DNA of 64,000 nt from Roseobacter sp. HKCCD6576-2. Lineage in GTDB: Bacteria; Pseudomonadota; Alphaproteobacteria; Rhodobacterales; Rhodobacteraceae. The notes beneath the pieces are model-generated. The model had not been told where the DNA came from, did not search any database, and was given only the letters and a program-made list of their open reading frames with translations. Location of the stretch: assembly GCF_013179285.1 (NCBI RefSeq), contig NZ_WVNW01000002.1:868001-932000 (forward strand), written 5' to 3'. Positions within the stretch are counted from its first letter, which is position 1, and each line of letters begins with the position of its first letter. The translations under genes were made by a program, and so were the position numbers. This document shows positions 53,776-63,239 of this stretch, one piece after another.

Positions 53776-54195
53776 ATGACACCAGAAGCCCTTGAACGCG
53801 GCACAAAATGGCTTGCACAGGCCGATTTGCGGCCGACGCGCCAGCGCCTGTCTTTGGCGACGCTCTTGGTTGGCGACGGTCAAGATCGCCATGTGACGGC
53901 TGAAGGATTGCACGCAGCGGTGCTTGGCACCGGCGACAAAGTCTCCCTTGCGACGGTCTATAACACGCTGAAGGCCTTCTGCGACGCAGGGCTGATGCAA
54001 GAAGTAACCGTTGATGGCTCGCGATCCTATTTCGACACGCGGATGGATGACCACCCGCATTTCTATTGGGAAGATGAGGCGAAGCTGACGGATGCGCCCG
54101 CGGCTGAGTTGAAAATCACCTCGCTCCCCGCGCCGCCGGAAGGCCATGAGATCGCTAAAGTCGACGTGGTGATCCGTCTTCGCCGGAAAGACTGA
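53776..54195 (+). CDS. irr: Iron response regulator Irr (Fur family)
   Basis: Irr represses or activates iron and heme genes under iron limitation in alphaproteobacteria. The 139 residues (ATG at 53776) have the Fur-type winged [17 protein letters not shown] and [22 protein letters not shown]. The His-rich [11 protein letters not shown] stands where Fur binds metal or Irr senses heme, and the Fur C-terminal cysteine motifs are absent. It is divergent from fabA, so iron state may influence fatty-acid synthesis; that is inference. Confidence 0.93.
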   Translation: MTPEALERGTKWLAQADLRPTRQRLSLATLLVGDGQDRHVTAEGLHAAVLGTGDKVSLATVYNTLKAFCDAGLMQEVTVDGSRSYFDTRMDDHPHFYWEDEAKLTDAPAAELKITSLPAPPEGHEIAKVDVVIRLRRKD

Positions 54196-54331
54196 CGCGA
54201 AAACCCGATATTCTTACGAAATTCACACGGTTTCCTTGATGAAACCGGCGGGGCGCGTTTTCCGCTAGCCTTTGCGCCCGCGTCATTGTAACGCCCCTCT
54301 CAACTCCTTCTTTGACCCAAGGCCGCCTCTC

Positions 54332-56152
54332 ATGGACCTCCGCAATATCGCGATCATCGCGCATGTCGATCATGGCAAAACAACGCTTGTCGACGAGCTG
54401 CTCAAACAATCCGGCGCGTTCCGCGACAACCAAGCCGTGGCCGAACGCGCGATGGATAGCAACGACCTGGAACGCGAACGCGGGATCACGATCCTGGCCA
54501 AGGCGACCTCGGTCGAATGGAATGGCACCCGGATCAATATCGTCGACACGCCCGGTCACGCCGATTTCGGCGGCGAGGTGGAACGCATTCTCTCAATGGT
54601 GGATGGGGTTGTGCTGCTCGTCGATGCGGCAGAGGGTCCGATGCCGCAGACGAAATTCGTGACCTCCAAGGCGCTGGCGCTTGGCCTCCGCCCGATCGTG
54701 GTCTTGAACAAGGTCGACAAACCCGATGCCGAACCGGACCGGGCGCTGGACGAGTGTTTCGACCTCTTCGCCAATCTTGGCGCCGATGACGACCAACTCG
54801 ATTTCCCGCATCTCTACGCCTCGGGCCGGTCCGGTTGGGCCGATGACAGCCTGGAAGGCCCGCGCAAGGACCTCTCCGCGCTCTTCGATCTGGTGGTGGA
54901 TCATGTCCCCGCGCCGAAACAGGTCGATCAGGCCGAAGAACCCTTCCGGATGCTGGCCACCACGCTCGGCTCCGACCCGTTCATCGGGCGTATCCTCACC
55001 GGTCGCGTTGAAAGCGGCACGTTGAAGACCGGCGAAACCGTCAAAGCGCTCAGCCGCGATGGCGAGAAGGTCGAGCAGTTCCGCGTCACCAAGATTCTCG
55101 CCTTCCGCGGCCTGGCGCAGCAGCCGATCGACCTGGCCGAAGCGGGCGATATCGTCAGCCTTGCGGGCATGTCGAAAGCCACGGTGGCCGACACGATCTG
55201 CGACCTCTCCGTCACTGACGCGATCCCTGCGCAACCCATCGATCCGCCCACGATCACCGTCACCTTCGGCATCAATGACAGCCCGCTGGCAGGTAAGGAC
55301 GGCAAAAAGGTCCAATCCCGCGTCATCCGCGAGCGCCTGATGAAAGAGGCGGAATCCAATGTCGCGATCCGTATCACCGACACGCCGGGCGGCGAGGCTT
55401 TCGAAGTGGCAGGCCGGGGCGAATTGCAGATGGGCGTGTTGATCGAAAACATGCGCCGCGAGGGGTTCGAGCTCTCAATCTCCCGCCCGCAGGTGCTGTT
55501 CCGCGAAGAGGATGGTCAGCGTGTGGAGCCGGTCGAAGAAGTCACCATCGATGTGGATGACGAATATACCGGCGCGGTGATCGAGAAGCTCACCGGCCCG
55601 CGCAAGGGCGAGCTTTCCGAGATGAAACCGGCCGGCGCTGGCAAGACCCGCATCGTGGCGCAGGTCCCTTCGCGCGGCCTGATCGGCTATCACGGCGAGT
55701 TCCTGACCGATACGCGCGGCACGGGGGTGCTCAACCGCGTGTTCCACGCCTGGGAGCCGTATAAAGGCCCAATTCCGGGTCGGCGCGCGGGGGTTCTGAT
55801 TTCTATGGAAAACGGGGTGAGCGTCGCCTACGCGCTTTGGAACCTCGAAGAGCGCGGCAAAATGTTCATCGGCGCGCAGGAGGCGATCTACACCGGTATG
55901 ATCATCGGCGAGCATTCCCGCGACAATGATCTGGAAGTGAACCCGCTCAAAGGCAAGAAACTGACCAATGTGCGCGCCTCAGGGTCGGATGAGGCCGTGC
56001 GCCTGACCACGCCGGTCACCATGTCGCTGGAACAAGCCATCGCCTATATCGACGATGACGAGTTGGTCGAAGTCACGCCCAACGCGATCCGCCTTCGCAA
56101 ACGTTTCCTCGACCCCCATGAGCGCAAACGGCAGGCCCGCGCGGCTGGCTAA
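54332..56152 (+). CDS. typA: Translational GTPase TypA/BipA
   Basis: TypA is a ribosome-binding GTPase needed for growth under stress and cold. The 606 residues (ATG at 54332, [19 protein letters not shown]) show G1 to G4: [21 protein letters not shown] and NKVDKPDA, then the EF-G-like domains and the TypA-specific C-terminus ([37 protein letters not shown]). A strong terminator follows. Confidence 0.97.
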   Translation: MDLRNIAIIAHVDHGKTTLVDELLKQSGAFRDNQAVAERAMDSNDLERERGITILAKATSVEWNGTRINIVDTPGHADFGGEVERILSMVDGVVLLVDAAEGPMPQTKFVTSKALALGLRPIVVLNKVDKPDAEPDRALDECFDLFANLGADDDQLDFPHLYASGRSGWADDSLEGPRKDLSALFDLVVDHVPAPKQVDQAEEPFRMLATTLGSDPFIGRILTGRVESGTLKTGETVKALSRDGEKVEQFRVTKILAFRGLAQQPIDLAEAGDIVSLAGMSKATVADTICDLSVTDAIPAQPIDPPTITVTFGINDSPLAGKDGKKVQSRVIRERLMKEAESNVAIRITDTPGGEAFEVAGRGELQMGVLIENMRREGFELSISRPQVLFREEDGQRVEPVEEVTIDVDDEYTGAVIEKLTGPRKGELSEMKPAGAGKTRIVAQVPSRGLIGYHGEFLTDTRGTGVLNRVFHAWEPYKGPIPGRRAGVLISMENGVSVAYALWNLEERGKMFIGAQEAIYTGMIIGEHSRDNDLEVNPLKGKKLTNVRASGSDEAVRLTTPVTMSLEQAIAYIDDDELVEVTPNAIRLRKRFLDPHERKRQARAAG

Positions 56153-56163
56153 ACACAAAAAGC

Positions 56164-56191
56164 GGCACTTATCTAGTGCCTCTTTTCTTTT
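56164..56191 (+). terminator. Intrinsic terminator of typA
   Basis: GGCACT (56164-56169), loop tatct, AGTGCC (56175-56180), then TCTTTTCTTTT: a stem and T-rich tail 11 bases after the stop. Confidence 0.85.
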
Positions 56192-56216
56192 ATCATCAAT
56201 ATATTATGCGGCGCCT

Positions 56217-57035
56217 TTAATCCGATGGTCCGCCACATGGCAGCAAGTGATCCATCGACATTGACGGCTGATCACACCCGGCCTCGCCGACGATTTTCGC
56301 GGGCACGCCAGCAACCGTTTTGCAGGCGGGAACATCTTCCAACACGACCGATCCCGCCGCGACGCGAGAGCAATTGCCCACATGGATGTTGCCCAGCACT
56401 TTCGCGCCCGCCCCGATCAGAACACCATCGCCGATCTTCGGATGCCGGTCCTCTTCTTCTTTGCCCGTCCCGCCCAACGTCACCGAATGCAGCATCGAGA
56501 CATTGTCGCCGACCACCGCGGTCTCACCGATGACGATGGAATGGGCGTGGTCGATCATGATCCCCTGCCCGATCCGCGCCGCCGGGTGGATATCGATCCC
56601 GAAGGCTTCGCTCACCCGCATCTGGATGAAATAGGCGAAATCCTTCCGCCCTTCGCGCCATAGCCAATGGCCGATGCGATAGGCTTGGATTGCCTGGAAG
56701 CCCTTGAAATAAAGCAAAGGCTGCAAGAACCGATGGCACGCCGGGTCGCGTTCATAAACCGCAACGATGTCCGCGCGCGCCGCGACCCCAAGCATTGGAT
56801 CGGCGGCAAAGGCCTCATCCGCGATCTCGCGCAAGATCTGTTCCGACATATCGCCGGAGGCCAGTTTTTGCGCCACCCGATAGGCCAGCGCTTTCTCCAA
56901 TGTTCCGTGATGAAGGACGGTGCCATGCACCAGCCCGCCCAAGAGCGGCTCCGCCTGCACGGCTTCACGCGCCTCGGCAGTAATCCGGGTCCAGACTGGG
57001 TCGATCTCCGCGATATGTGACTGACGCTCCGCCAT
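56217..57035 (-). CDS. cysE: Serine O-acetyltransferase
   Basis: CysE acetylates serine as the first step of cysteine synthesis. The 272 residues (ATG at 57035 after GGAGA) begin with the helical SATase domain and continue with left-handed beta-helix hexapeptides (DIHPAARIGQGIMIDHAHSIVIGETAVVGDNVSM, about 150-190). The C-terminal tail is longer than usual (DQPSMSMDHLLP). In Rhodobacterales this gene often flanks GTA clusters (recollection), and here it sits beside the GTA relic. Confidence 0.95.
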   Translation of the reverse strand: MAERQSHIAEIDPVWTRITAEAREAVQAEPLLGGLVHGTVLHHGTLEKALAYRVAQKLASGDMSEQILREIADEAFAADPMLGVAARADIVAVYERDPACHRFLQPLLYFKGFQAIQAYRIGHWLWREGRKDFAYFIQMRVSEAFGIDIHPAARIGQGIMIDHAHSIVIGETAVVGDNVSMLHSVTLGGTGKEEEDRHPKIGDGVLIGAGAKVLGNIHVGNCSRVAAGSVVLEDVPACKTVAGVPAKIVGEAGCDQPSMSMDHLLPCGGPSD

Positions 57036-57118
57036 GGCGGTCTCCTTCAAGGCTCTGCCGATCCTTTATACCAGATAGGAAGGCAAGCCCAAGAAAGAAA
57101 CCGTGATGGGCCCCATCA

Positions 57119-57826
57119 TCAAACCCAATTGGGCAAAGACAGCATCGCGTAATGGGCCGCCAAGCGCACCGTTCCGCCCGTGAAATCCGGCCCATCCGCG
57201 CTGATCAGCAACTCGGTCGGCGTCCAATAGACCGTCGGCGTCGACGGGCCAGACACAAAAGAATTCTGCGCCACGCCAAGGCCCGAACCATAACGCTGCG
57301 CATCGCATGCGACGCCCAAGCGCCAGGTCGTGGCTCCGCCAAGCGCCTGCGTGACAAGCCCCGTGACGCCAAAGACAATCGACCGTTCTGGAAAAATCAC
57401 CGGCGTGGTGACGGTCGGCCCAGCGATGATCGGCACATCGATCTCAACCGAGCGCAACGCCATCCCAGCGCCATTCTGCGTCAGCGTCACCGCGCCGTCG
57501 CGCCAACTGTCGCCATCATGCATCGCCAACACGCCCTGATCCAAAATCACGGCGCGGAATCCTTGCTGAGGTGAGATGAAATCCCAGCCATTGTTGACAT
57601 AGATTGCGATCTCACCGACCTGACCGGACCATGCGTCGGTGGCCCCAATCGGCACGCCATAACAATCGCCGTCCTCCGCAAGAACCGGCGGCGTGCTCTG
57701 CGTGACAGAGATCAAGCGCAGTTGCACCATCCCGTCCAACCGGCTCAAGGCTTCGTTCACGGTGACATGTTTTTGTGCTTGAGACGGGCTCAACAACGGT
57801 AAGTTCAGTTGTGGTGTGTTAGTCAT
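57119..57826 (-). CDS. DUF2793 domain-containing protein, GTA/phage-associated
   Basis: The 235-residue protein has the DUF2793 pattern: LNLPLLSPSQAQKHVTVNEALSRLDGMVQL and GDCYGVPIGATDAWSGQVGEIAIYVNNGWDF. The C-terminal part is beta-rich (about 140-235) and may form a tail-fibre-like domain. Genes of this kind follow gp15 in many Rhodobacteraceae GTA clusters. It overlaps the end of the gp15 remnant by 8 bases. The frame is intact although the rest of the cluster is lost. Confidence 0.85.
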   Translation of the reverse strand: MTNTPQLNLPLLSPSQAQKHVTVNEALSRLDGMVQLRLISVTQSTPPVLAEDGDCYGVPIGATDAWSGQVGEIAIYVNNGWDFISPQQGFRAVILDQGVLAMHDGDSWRDGAVTLTQNGAGMALRSVEIDVPIIAGPTVTTPVIFPERSIVFGVTGLVTQALGGATTWRLGVACDAQRYGSGLGVAQNSFVSGPSTPTVYWTPTELLISADGPDFTGGTVRLAAHYAMLSLPNWV

Positions 57827-60008
57827 CTATCATGATCCTTGTGAAGGGGCCCGGGCCGAAGCGGCCGGACACTTGCGCGACTTGAATGTCAAAGGGTGGT
57901 GTCGTGCCATCGCTGGTGCGTTCGGCGGTGCTGTAGGTCCAATTCGGCGTGCTCACCGTCACCTCCCGCTTCAGCCCGTCAGCGTCCGAGACGCGGATCA
58001 GATAGGCCTCGATATCTTCGCCAAGCGGCACCTCCGCACCCTGCCAGCTGTCGCCATCAATCCGGGTTCGCCTGATCCAACTGACCTCTAAGTCGGCGCC
58101 ACTCCGCCGGGCCCTGACATGCGCCGGGGCATAGGGCCGCAACCCGACCCCATCAAAGGCCAAAACGCGCTCTTGATAGCTCTCGTCGCTCAGCGACCGC
58201 TGCGCCGGGCCAACACGGTAGTACCGCTCCAAACCTCGGGCCGAACTGGGCAATTCGATCTGCTCGGGCCGTCCATCCAACAAGACAAAGAAGCTGCCCG
58301 CTGGCCAAACATCCGGCATTACGCCATCGGTTCCCGCCTGACCCCGCAACAACATCGAGAGCGCCCATTCGTTCGGAGCCGCCATCTCGGCATTGGCAAA
58401 CTGGATGATCTCCCACGGGCCGCTGTCTCCAGCACCAATCGCCGCCACATTGCCCCCGTTCAAAACGCCCGGAAGATCCGTCGAAGACAGAGCGCCACTC
58501 GATCCAGTCGTGATCCGCACTGGCGTGGCGCGGTCCCAAAGACCTGGCTTGGCGGCAAGAAGGGGGGTCTTCAGCTGTCCAATGACCGATCCAACTTGGA
58601 TCAGTCGGTTGAGCTTGTACCCACTATTGGTGCTTGACGAATACACCGCCACTTGCCCAGGCCAGGGTCGGGCGGCCACCGCCAGATGCGGGGCATGCGC
58701 CACCTCATCGCCCGTCAGAAGTGGCAAATCCATAAACATCGGTTGCACTGGCAAGGGCGGCACGAAGGCCTGCAGTTCCACCGGCGCATCGGTCGCATCC
58801 GATGCCTCCGAAAGGCTTGGCTCCACCCGCACGGCTTCAACCCGGCGCGCGCCCACATCTTCCACGCGGTCGATCCGCCAGGTCGATCCATCCTCCAGCG
58901 CCACCATGTTGCCAGCGCCCAGCGCGCGCTGCGACGGCGGCAAATCAAACGCCACCGTGTCGCGCGCAACCCGAGCCTCCGACAGCCACCGCTCCGCAAT
59001 CCCGCGCGCTTCTGCCTGGGTCAACGCCAATGGCAACTCGCTCTGGCTCACGCCGATATCTGCGTCATCCGGGAAGATCGCTTCGGCCACCCGGGATTCA
59101 AATGCGCCATCAGCCTCGGTAAACCCAACCCGCACCCGACCAACCGTCTCCGCCTCAGACGCGCGGGTCAAACGCATGCCCGCCGCGCCATCCTCATCGG
59201 CGGCGGTATCCCTCTCCGCGATCTCGGCGCCTGGCAGGTCCGGAAGGTGTTGGAACACCAATTTCCCATCCCGCTCCACGGCACCGAACCCATAGGCCAG
59301 CATCAAGGGCTGCAACCGCGCCCGGGGCGTCTCCACATCTGACGACACATGACCCCGCACAAATCCAAACAGGCGCGAGACGTCATAGTCGGTCACCCCA
59401 CTGCTCTCGCAAATCTCGGCCACCACCATCGCAAGTGGCTGCCCGGCAGAGCGTCCGGTTATCCAATGCCCGCGCCCATGGTTCGCCCCATCGCTCCACT
59501 GGGCCAGATCATTTGGAAATGCCGGCCAGGGTCGCGCATCCCACGCCCAGACATGCGCCTTGGATACGTCGATCATCGGGCCATCATATTGGTCGGACGT
59601 CGGGTTGTTCGCCGGGTTGGTCCAATAGGCCATAGTCGCGCGCAAGTATTGCGCCTGGATCAGATCATCGCGCCGCCCGTTAGAAAAATGGGGCAACGTG
59701 CTTTCCGAACTCTTCGGATCCAGGAACTTGTTCGGCTGATTGGTGCCCTTATCGACCGCGCCACAGCCGATTTCATCCACCCAGGCCGCATCAAATTGCG
59801 GCCCGCGCAGCGCTTCCGGGTCATGCGCCGAGTAAAGCCGCGCCTCCGCCCCGTTCGGCCAGACCAACATCCGCTCGCCCGACACCCATCGCGGGCGGCG
59901 ATCAGGTGGAGAGCAGGCCAATATCCCGCTCTCCCCTTTGACCATTACCGCCAAGGCCTGGTCATAGGTCTCGCCGATCAAGGCCACGCGGCGTGCCCGT
60001 CCCGGCAC
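57819..60008 (-). pseudogene. GTA tail protein gp15, C-terminal half fused to terminase sequence
   Basis: The frame is 729 residues from a GTG. Residues 1-79 (RARRVALIGETYDQA to FDAAWVDE) are large-terminase sequence, including the Walker B-like WVDE. From about residue 80 (IGCGAVDKGTNQPNKF) the sequence is the GTA gp15 host-recognition/tail protein: the end of its TIM-barrel-like domain, then the phage-tail domain (LQPLMLAYGFGAVERDG) to the C-terminus. The junction is at about 59772. The reading frame is continuous across it and continues upstream past a TGA into the terminase start at 60209. It is best read as a pseudogene; a product from the GTG remains possible. Confidence 0.85.
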
Positions 60009-60017
60009 TCCCGGCGT

Positions 60018-60209
60018 TCAACCTTCAACCATCGATCTGACCCATTCGGCCCCGGCGCGGGTCTTCCCCGCGCCACGACCACCCAAGATCACCCAAGTCC
60101 GCCAATCTCCCTCCGGCGGCACCTGATGCGGCAAAGCCCAGATATCGAAGATATAGGGTAAGGCCGCCAAGGCCTCATCACTCAGCCCTGCCAGGAACGC
60201 CTCCACCAC
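60018..60209 (-). pseudogene. GTA large terminase N-terminus, cut by an in-frame stop
   Basis: The 63-residue frame (MVEAFLAGLSDEALAAL) is the start of the GTA large terminase (gp2), with Walker A ILGGRGAGKTRAGAEW. It ends at TGA (60018-60020). The downstream terminase sequence from 60008 is in the same frame (GGT TGA ACG CCG GGA GTG), so one stop codon, not a frameshift, splits the gene. Only about 146 codons of the terminase remain before the join to gp15; the nuclease domain is gone. It overlaps the small terminase gene by 32 bases. Confidence 0.85.
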
Positions 60210-60552
60210 TTCGGGCGGCTCTGAGGCAAGCCAGGCGGAGGTCGATCTCGGCTCGTGCGGCGTCGAGGTCGAGCTGTCCGGTGCCTAACCCGGCTCCATG
60301 TTTGTCTCCTGCTGCACGCGCCTTCTCCTCCATTTGAAGAGCGAACAGGAAGGCGGCATTCATCGCCTTCAGGTCTTTCGAGACCGCCTGTTCGCCCGTC
60401 GCTGCCTCGGTCCGCAACGCATCCACCGCCGCTTCCAGAGCCTCCAGCGTCACTTCAAAGGCCTTCATCGCCTGCGACACGACCCGTTCCGCCCGCGCCG
60501 CCGCCTCCCGCTCCGTTTCCGAAGCCGGTGTTTCGTGAGTAATAGCTGACAT
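60178..60552 (-). CDS. GTA small terminase subunit (gp1-like)
   Basis: The 124-residue protein starts at the ATG at 60552 (MSAITHETPASETERE). The region AMNAAFLFALQMEEKARAAG followed by DLDAARAEIDLRLACLRAA matches the gp1/small terminase of Rhodobacter-type GTAs, and it is helical throughout. It is the first gene of the GTA relic and shows no stop or frameshift. With the large terminase broken it cannot serve packaging as usual. Confidence 0.75.
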   Translation of the reverse strand: MSAITHETPASETEREAAARAERVVSQAMKAFEVTLEALEAAVDALRTEAATGEQAVSKDLKAMNAAFLFALQMEEKARAAGDKHGAGLGTGQLDLDAARAEIDLRLACLRAARSGGGVPGRAE

Positions 60553-60715
60553 GTTTAAAAATCCCCGTGCTTGAAACCCCGCACGAGCAGAAACGAAAAA
60601 GCGACCACGGGGATTACCTCCCGGGCCGCTTACCCACTTCTTCCAGCATCTCACAAGTGATGCCAGAGACCGCTCGCATAGTCAATAAGTTTTGTATTTC
60701 CAAAGGGTTAACGAG

Positions 60716-60727
60716 GTGCGTACGCAC
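60716..60727. promoter_or_regulatory. Palindrome in the putative GTA promoter region
   Basis: GTGCGTACGCAC is a perfect 12-base palindrome between mltG and the small terminase gene. TTAA occurs on both sides (60708-60711 and 60738-60741) within GTTAAC sequences. This could be what remains of the control region of the GTA cluster. Confidence 0.35.
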
Positions 60728-60747
60728 TCACACTCTGTTAACCTCGC

Positions 60748-60797
60748 CTTCTCTGCTTCACAAATATCCCGGGGAGCGCGAGGGGCTGGCCCCTCGC
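60748..60797 (-). repeat. Intergenic hairpin-plus-core element, copy 2
   Basis: On the minus strand, 14 bases after the mltG stop, a perfect stem GCGAGGGG / CCCCTCGC (60778-60785, 60790-60797, loop of 4) is followed by CCCCGGGATATTTG and GAAGCAGAGAAG (core 60748-60774). The core is shared with the element after the aldolase gene at 18166-18192. Confidence 0.7.
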
Positions 60798-60811
60798 CCG
60801 GCCTAGAACGC

Positions 60812-61978
60812 TTACTCTGTCGCCGCCGCGTCCCGTTCCGCCTCAATCTGGCGCCAGCGCGCGACATTTCGGTTATGCTCATCAAGGGTTTCGGCAAAGG
60901 CATGCCCACCGGTCCCGTCAGCAACGAAGAAGATGTAATCTGTCGCATCGGGGTTCACCGCCGCCTCAATCGCCGCCCGCCCCGGGTTCGCAATCGGCGT
61001 CACGGGCAGCCCATCGATCACATAGGTGTTCCACGGATTATCATCGCGCAGCTCGCTCTGCCGAATGCCGCGGCCCAAGACACCCCGCCCATTCGTCACG
61101 CCATAAATCACCGTCGGGTCGGTCTGCAGCCGCATCCCGCGATTCAAACGATTCTCAAAAACCGACGCCACCGCCCCCCGCTCATCGGGCACCGAGGTCT
61201 CTTTCTCAATGATCGACGCCAGGATCAGCGCCTCCTGCGCGCTGTCCAGCGGCACGTCATCCGCCCGCCCAGCCCAGGCCGCAGCCAAAATCTCCTGCTG
61301 CGTGGCGACCATCTGATCCAGCAACTCCTGCCGATCCGCCCCGCGCGTCACCTCATAGGTGTCCGGCGCCAACGTCCCCTCATCGGGCAGCTCCGGCACC
61401 TCGCCGCTCAAAAACTCCGCCTGGTTCAGCCCCTCGACAATCTGCCAACTGGTCAGCCCCTCGGGCACTGAGACACGATAGACCACCCGCGCATCGCTCC
61501 CGGTCAGCTCGCGATAGATCTCCGGCACCTCTTCTTCATAAGCGAAGGTTGCGAGTTCCACGATCTCGCCCGTCCCCGGCACCCGCTCGCGCAGCCGGAT
61601 CTCGCCGGTGCCCTGATTGCGCAACACGAATGTCGCGGTGTAACGGAAGGTCGAGGCCCCGCCAGAGGTCACAATCTCCAGGATATCGACCATCGACGCA
61701 CCAGCCGGAATCTCGTAATTGCCGAACCGCAACTCGCCTGCCTGGCCCGTATAATCCGCGCCCAGCCGGAAGATCATCGCGCTTGAAATCGCGCCGTCCT
61801 CGGCCAATCCCTCCGAAACGGCCCGCAAACTCGCGCCGCGTTCGACTTCGAAGAAAATCGCCTGCTCGAGCGGACCTTCAGTCGTAAACTCCCGCTGCCC
61901 CCAGCCAATCGCCCCCGCAAAGGCGATAAACGCCACAATCAGAAAGCTCAGCCCGTTCGCGGCGATGTGTTTCCACAT
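60812..61978 (-). CDS. mltG: Endolytic transglycosylase MltG
   Basis: MltG cuts nascent peptidoglycan strands at the inner membrane. The 388 residues have an N-terminal membrane helix (about 8-27), a LysM-like/PASTA-like region (about 40-110), and the YceG catalytic domain with the Glu of LILASIIEKET (about 255) and NPWNTYVIDGLPVTPIANPG. It starts 4 bases after the fabF stop, so it is cotranscribed with fabF. Confidence 0.95.
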   Translation of the reverse strand: MWKHIAANGLSFLIVAFIAFAGAIGWGQREFTTEGPLEQAIFFEVERGASLRAVSEGLAEDGAISSAMIFRLGADYTGQAGELRFGNYEIPAGASMVDILEIVTSGGASTFRYTATFVLRNQGTGEIRLRERVPGTGEIVELATFAYEEEVPEIYRELTGSDARVVYRVSVPEGLTSWQIVEGLNQAEFLSGEVPELPDEGTLAPDTYEVTRGADRQELLDQMVATQQEILAAAWAGRADDVPLDSAQEALILASIIEKETSVPDERGAVASVFENRLNRGMRLQTDPTVIYGVTNGRGVLGRGIRQSELRDDNPWNTYVIDGLPVTPIANPGRAAIEAAVNPDATDYIFFVADGTGGHAFAETLDEHNRNVARWRQIEAERDAAATE

Positions 61979-61982
61979 GTGA

Positions 61983-63239
61983 TCAGACTTTCCCCATAAT
62001 CAGGCAGGCATTGGTCCCGCCAAAGCCGAAGGAATTAGATTGCACGACGTTGATCTCGCCTTCCACCTTGGTGTTGGCGCAGAGGTTGATCGCTGTCTCG
62101 GCGGCTGGATTGTCCAGATTGATCGTCGGCGGCGCCACCTGATCGCGCAGCGCCAAGATCGCGAAAATCGCCTCAATCGCGCCTGCCGCACCGAGCAAAT
62201 GCCCCGTCGCGGACTTCGTCGACGACATCAGCAGATCGCCCGCATGATCCCCCATCAGCCGCTCCACAGCGCCCAACTCGATTGTGTCTGCCATGGTCGA
62301 GGTGCCATGGGCGTTCACGTAATCCACGGCAGACGGCTCCAGTCCGGCGCGTTTCAGCGCCGCCCGCATGGCCCGCTCCGCGCCTTCATGATCCGGCGGC
62401 GGCGCGGTGATGTGATGCGCGTCGCCCGACAGGCCATAGCCAAGAATCTCGGCGTAAATCGTCGCGCCACGCGCCACTGCGTGCTCATATTCTTCCAGCA
62501 CGACAACGCCTGCGCCCTCGCCCATCACAAACCCGTCGCTATCGGCATCCCAAGGGCGGCTGGCCTTCTCCGGCTCCTCGCCGCGCTTGGTGCTGAGCGC
62601 CTTACAAGCGTTGAACCCGGCCACGCCAATCGCCCCAATCGGGCTTTCCGCGCCGCCTGCGATCATCAGATCAGCATCATCCAGCATGATCAGCCGCGCC
62701 GCATCGCCGATGGCGTGGGCACCTGTGGAACAAGCCGTCACCACCGCATGGTTCGGCCCTTTGAAGCCATAGCGAATGCTGACCTGGCCAGAGACCAGAT
62801 TGATCAACGCACCCGGCACAAAGAAGGGCGACACGCGCCGCGGCCCACGCTCGTTCAACGTGATCGAGGTGTCGGCGATGGAATTCAAACCGCCGATGCC
62901 AGAGCCAATCATCACGCCCGTGCGTTCCAGGCTCTCCCGATTTTCCGGCGTCCAACCGGCATCCTTCACCGCCTGATCTGCGGCGGCCATGCCGTAGAGG
63001 ATAAACTCATCGACCTTGCGCTGCTCTTTTGGCTCCATCCAATCGTCAGGGTTGAAGGTCCCGTCCGTGCCATCGCCGCGCGGCACTTCGCAAGCATAGG
63101 TGGTGGCAAATCCGGTGGTGTCGAATTTGGTGATCGAACCCGCGCCCGACTGCCCATCCAAAAGCCGTGACCAGCTTTCTTCCACTCCACATGCCAATGG
63201 CGTAACCAGCCCCAGCCCCGTGACAACCACTCGACGCAT
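61983..63239 (-). CDS. fabF: 3-oxoacyl-[acyl-carrier-protein] synthase II
   Basis: FabF elongates acyl-ACP. The 418 residues have the triad in TACSTGAHAIGDA, VNAHGTSTMADT and SATGHLLGAAGA. The gene is in the order acpP - fabF - mltG on the minus strand, standard in this group. A gap of 486 bases separates it from acpP, where a hairpin may reduce read-through. Confidence 0.96.
   Translation of the reverse strand: MRRVVVTGLGLVTPLACGVEESWSRLLDGQSGAGSITKFDTTGFATTYACEVPRGDGTDGTFNPDDWMEPKEQRKVDEFILYGMAAADQAVKDAGWTPENRESLERTGVMIGSGIGGLNSIADTSITLNERGPRRVSPFFVPGALINLVSGQVSIRYGFKGPNHAVVTACSTGAHAIGDAARLIMLDDADLMIAGGAESPIGAIGVAGFNACKALSTKRGEEPEKASRPWDADSDGFVMGEGAGVVVLEEYEHAVARGATIYAEILGYGLSGDAHHITAPPPDHEGAERAMRAALKRAGLEPSAVDYVNAHGTSTMADTIELGAVERLMGDHAGDLLMSSTKSATGHLLGAAGAIEAIFAILALRDQVAPPTINLDNPAAETAINLCANTKVEGEINVVQSNSFGFGGTNACLIMGKV

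Noticed and set aside
60018-60209. Frameshift in the large terminase gene
   Set aside because: Reading through shows that the downstream terminase codons are in the same frame; a single TGA is the only break.
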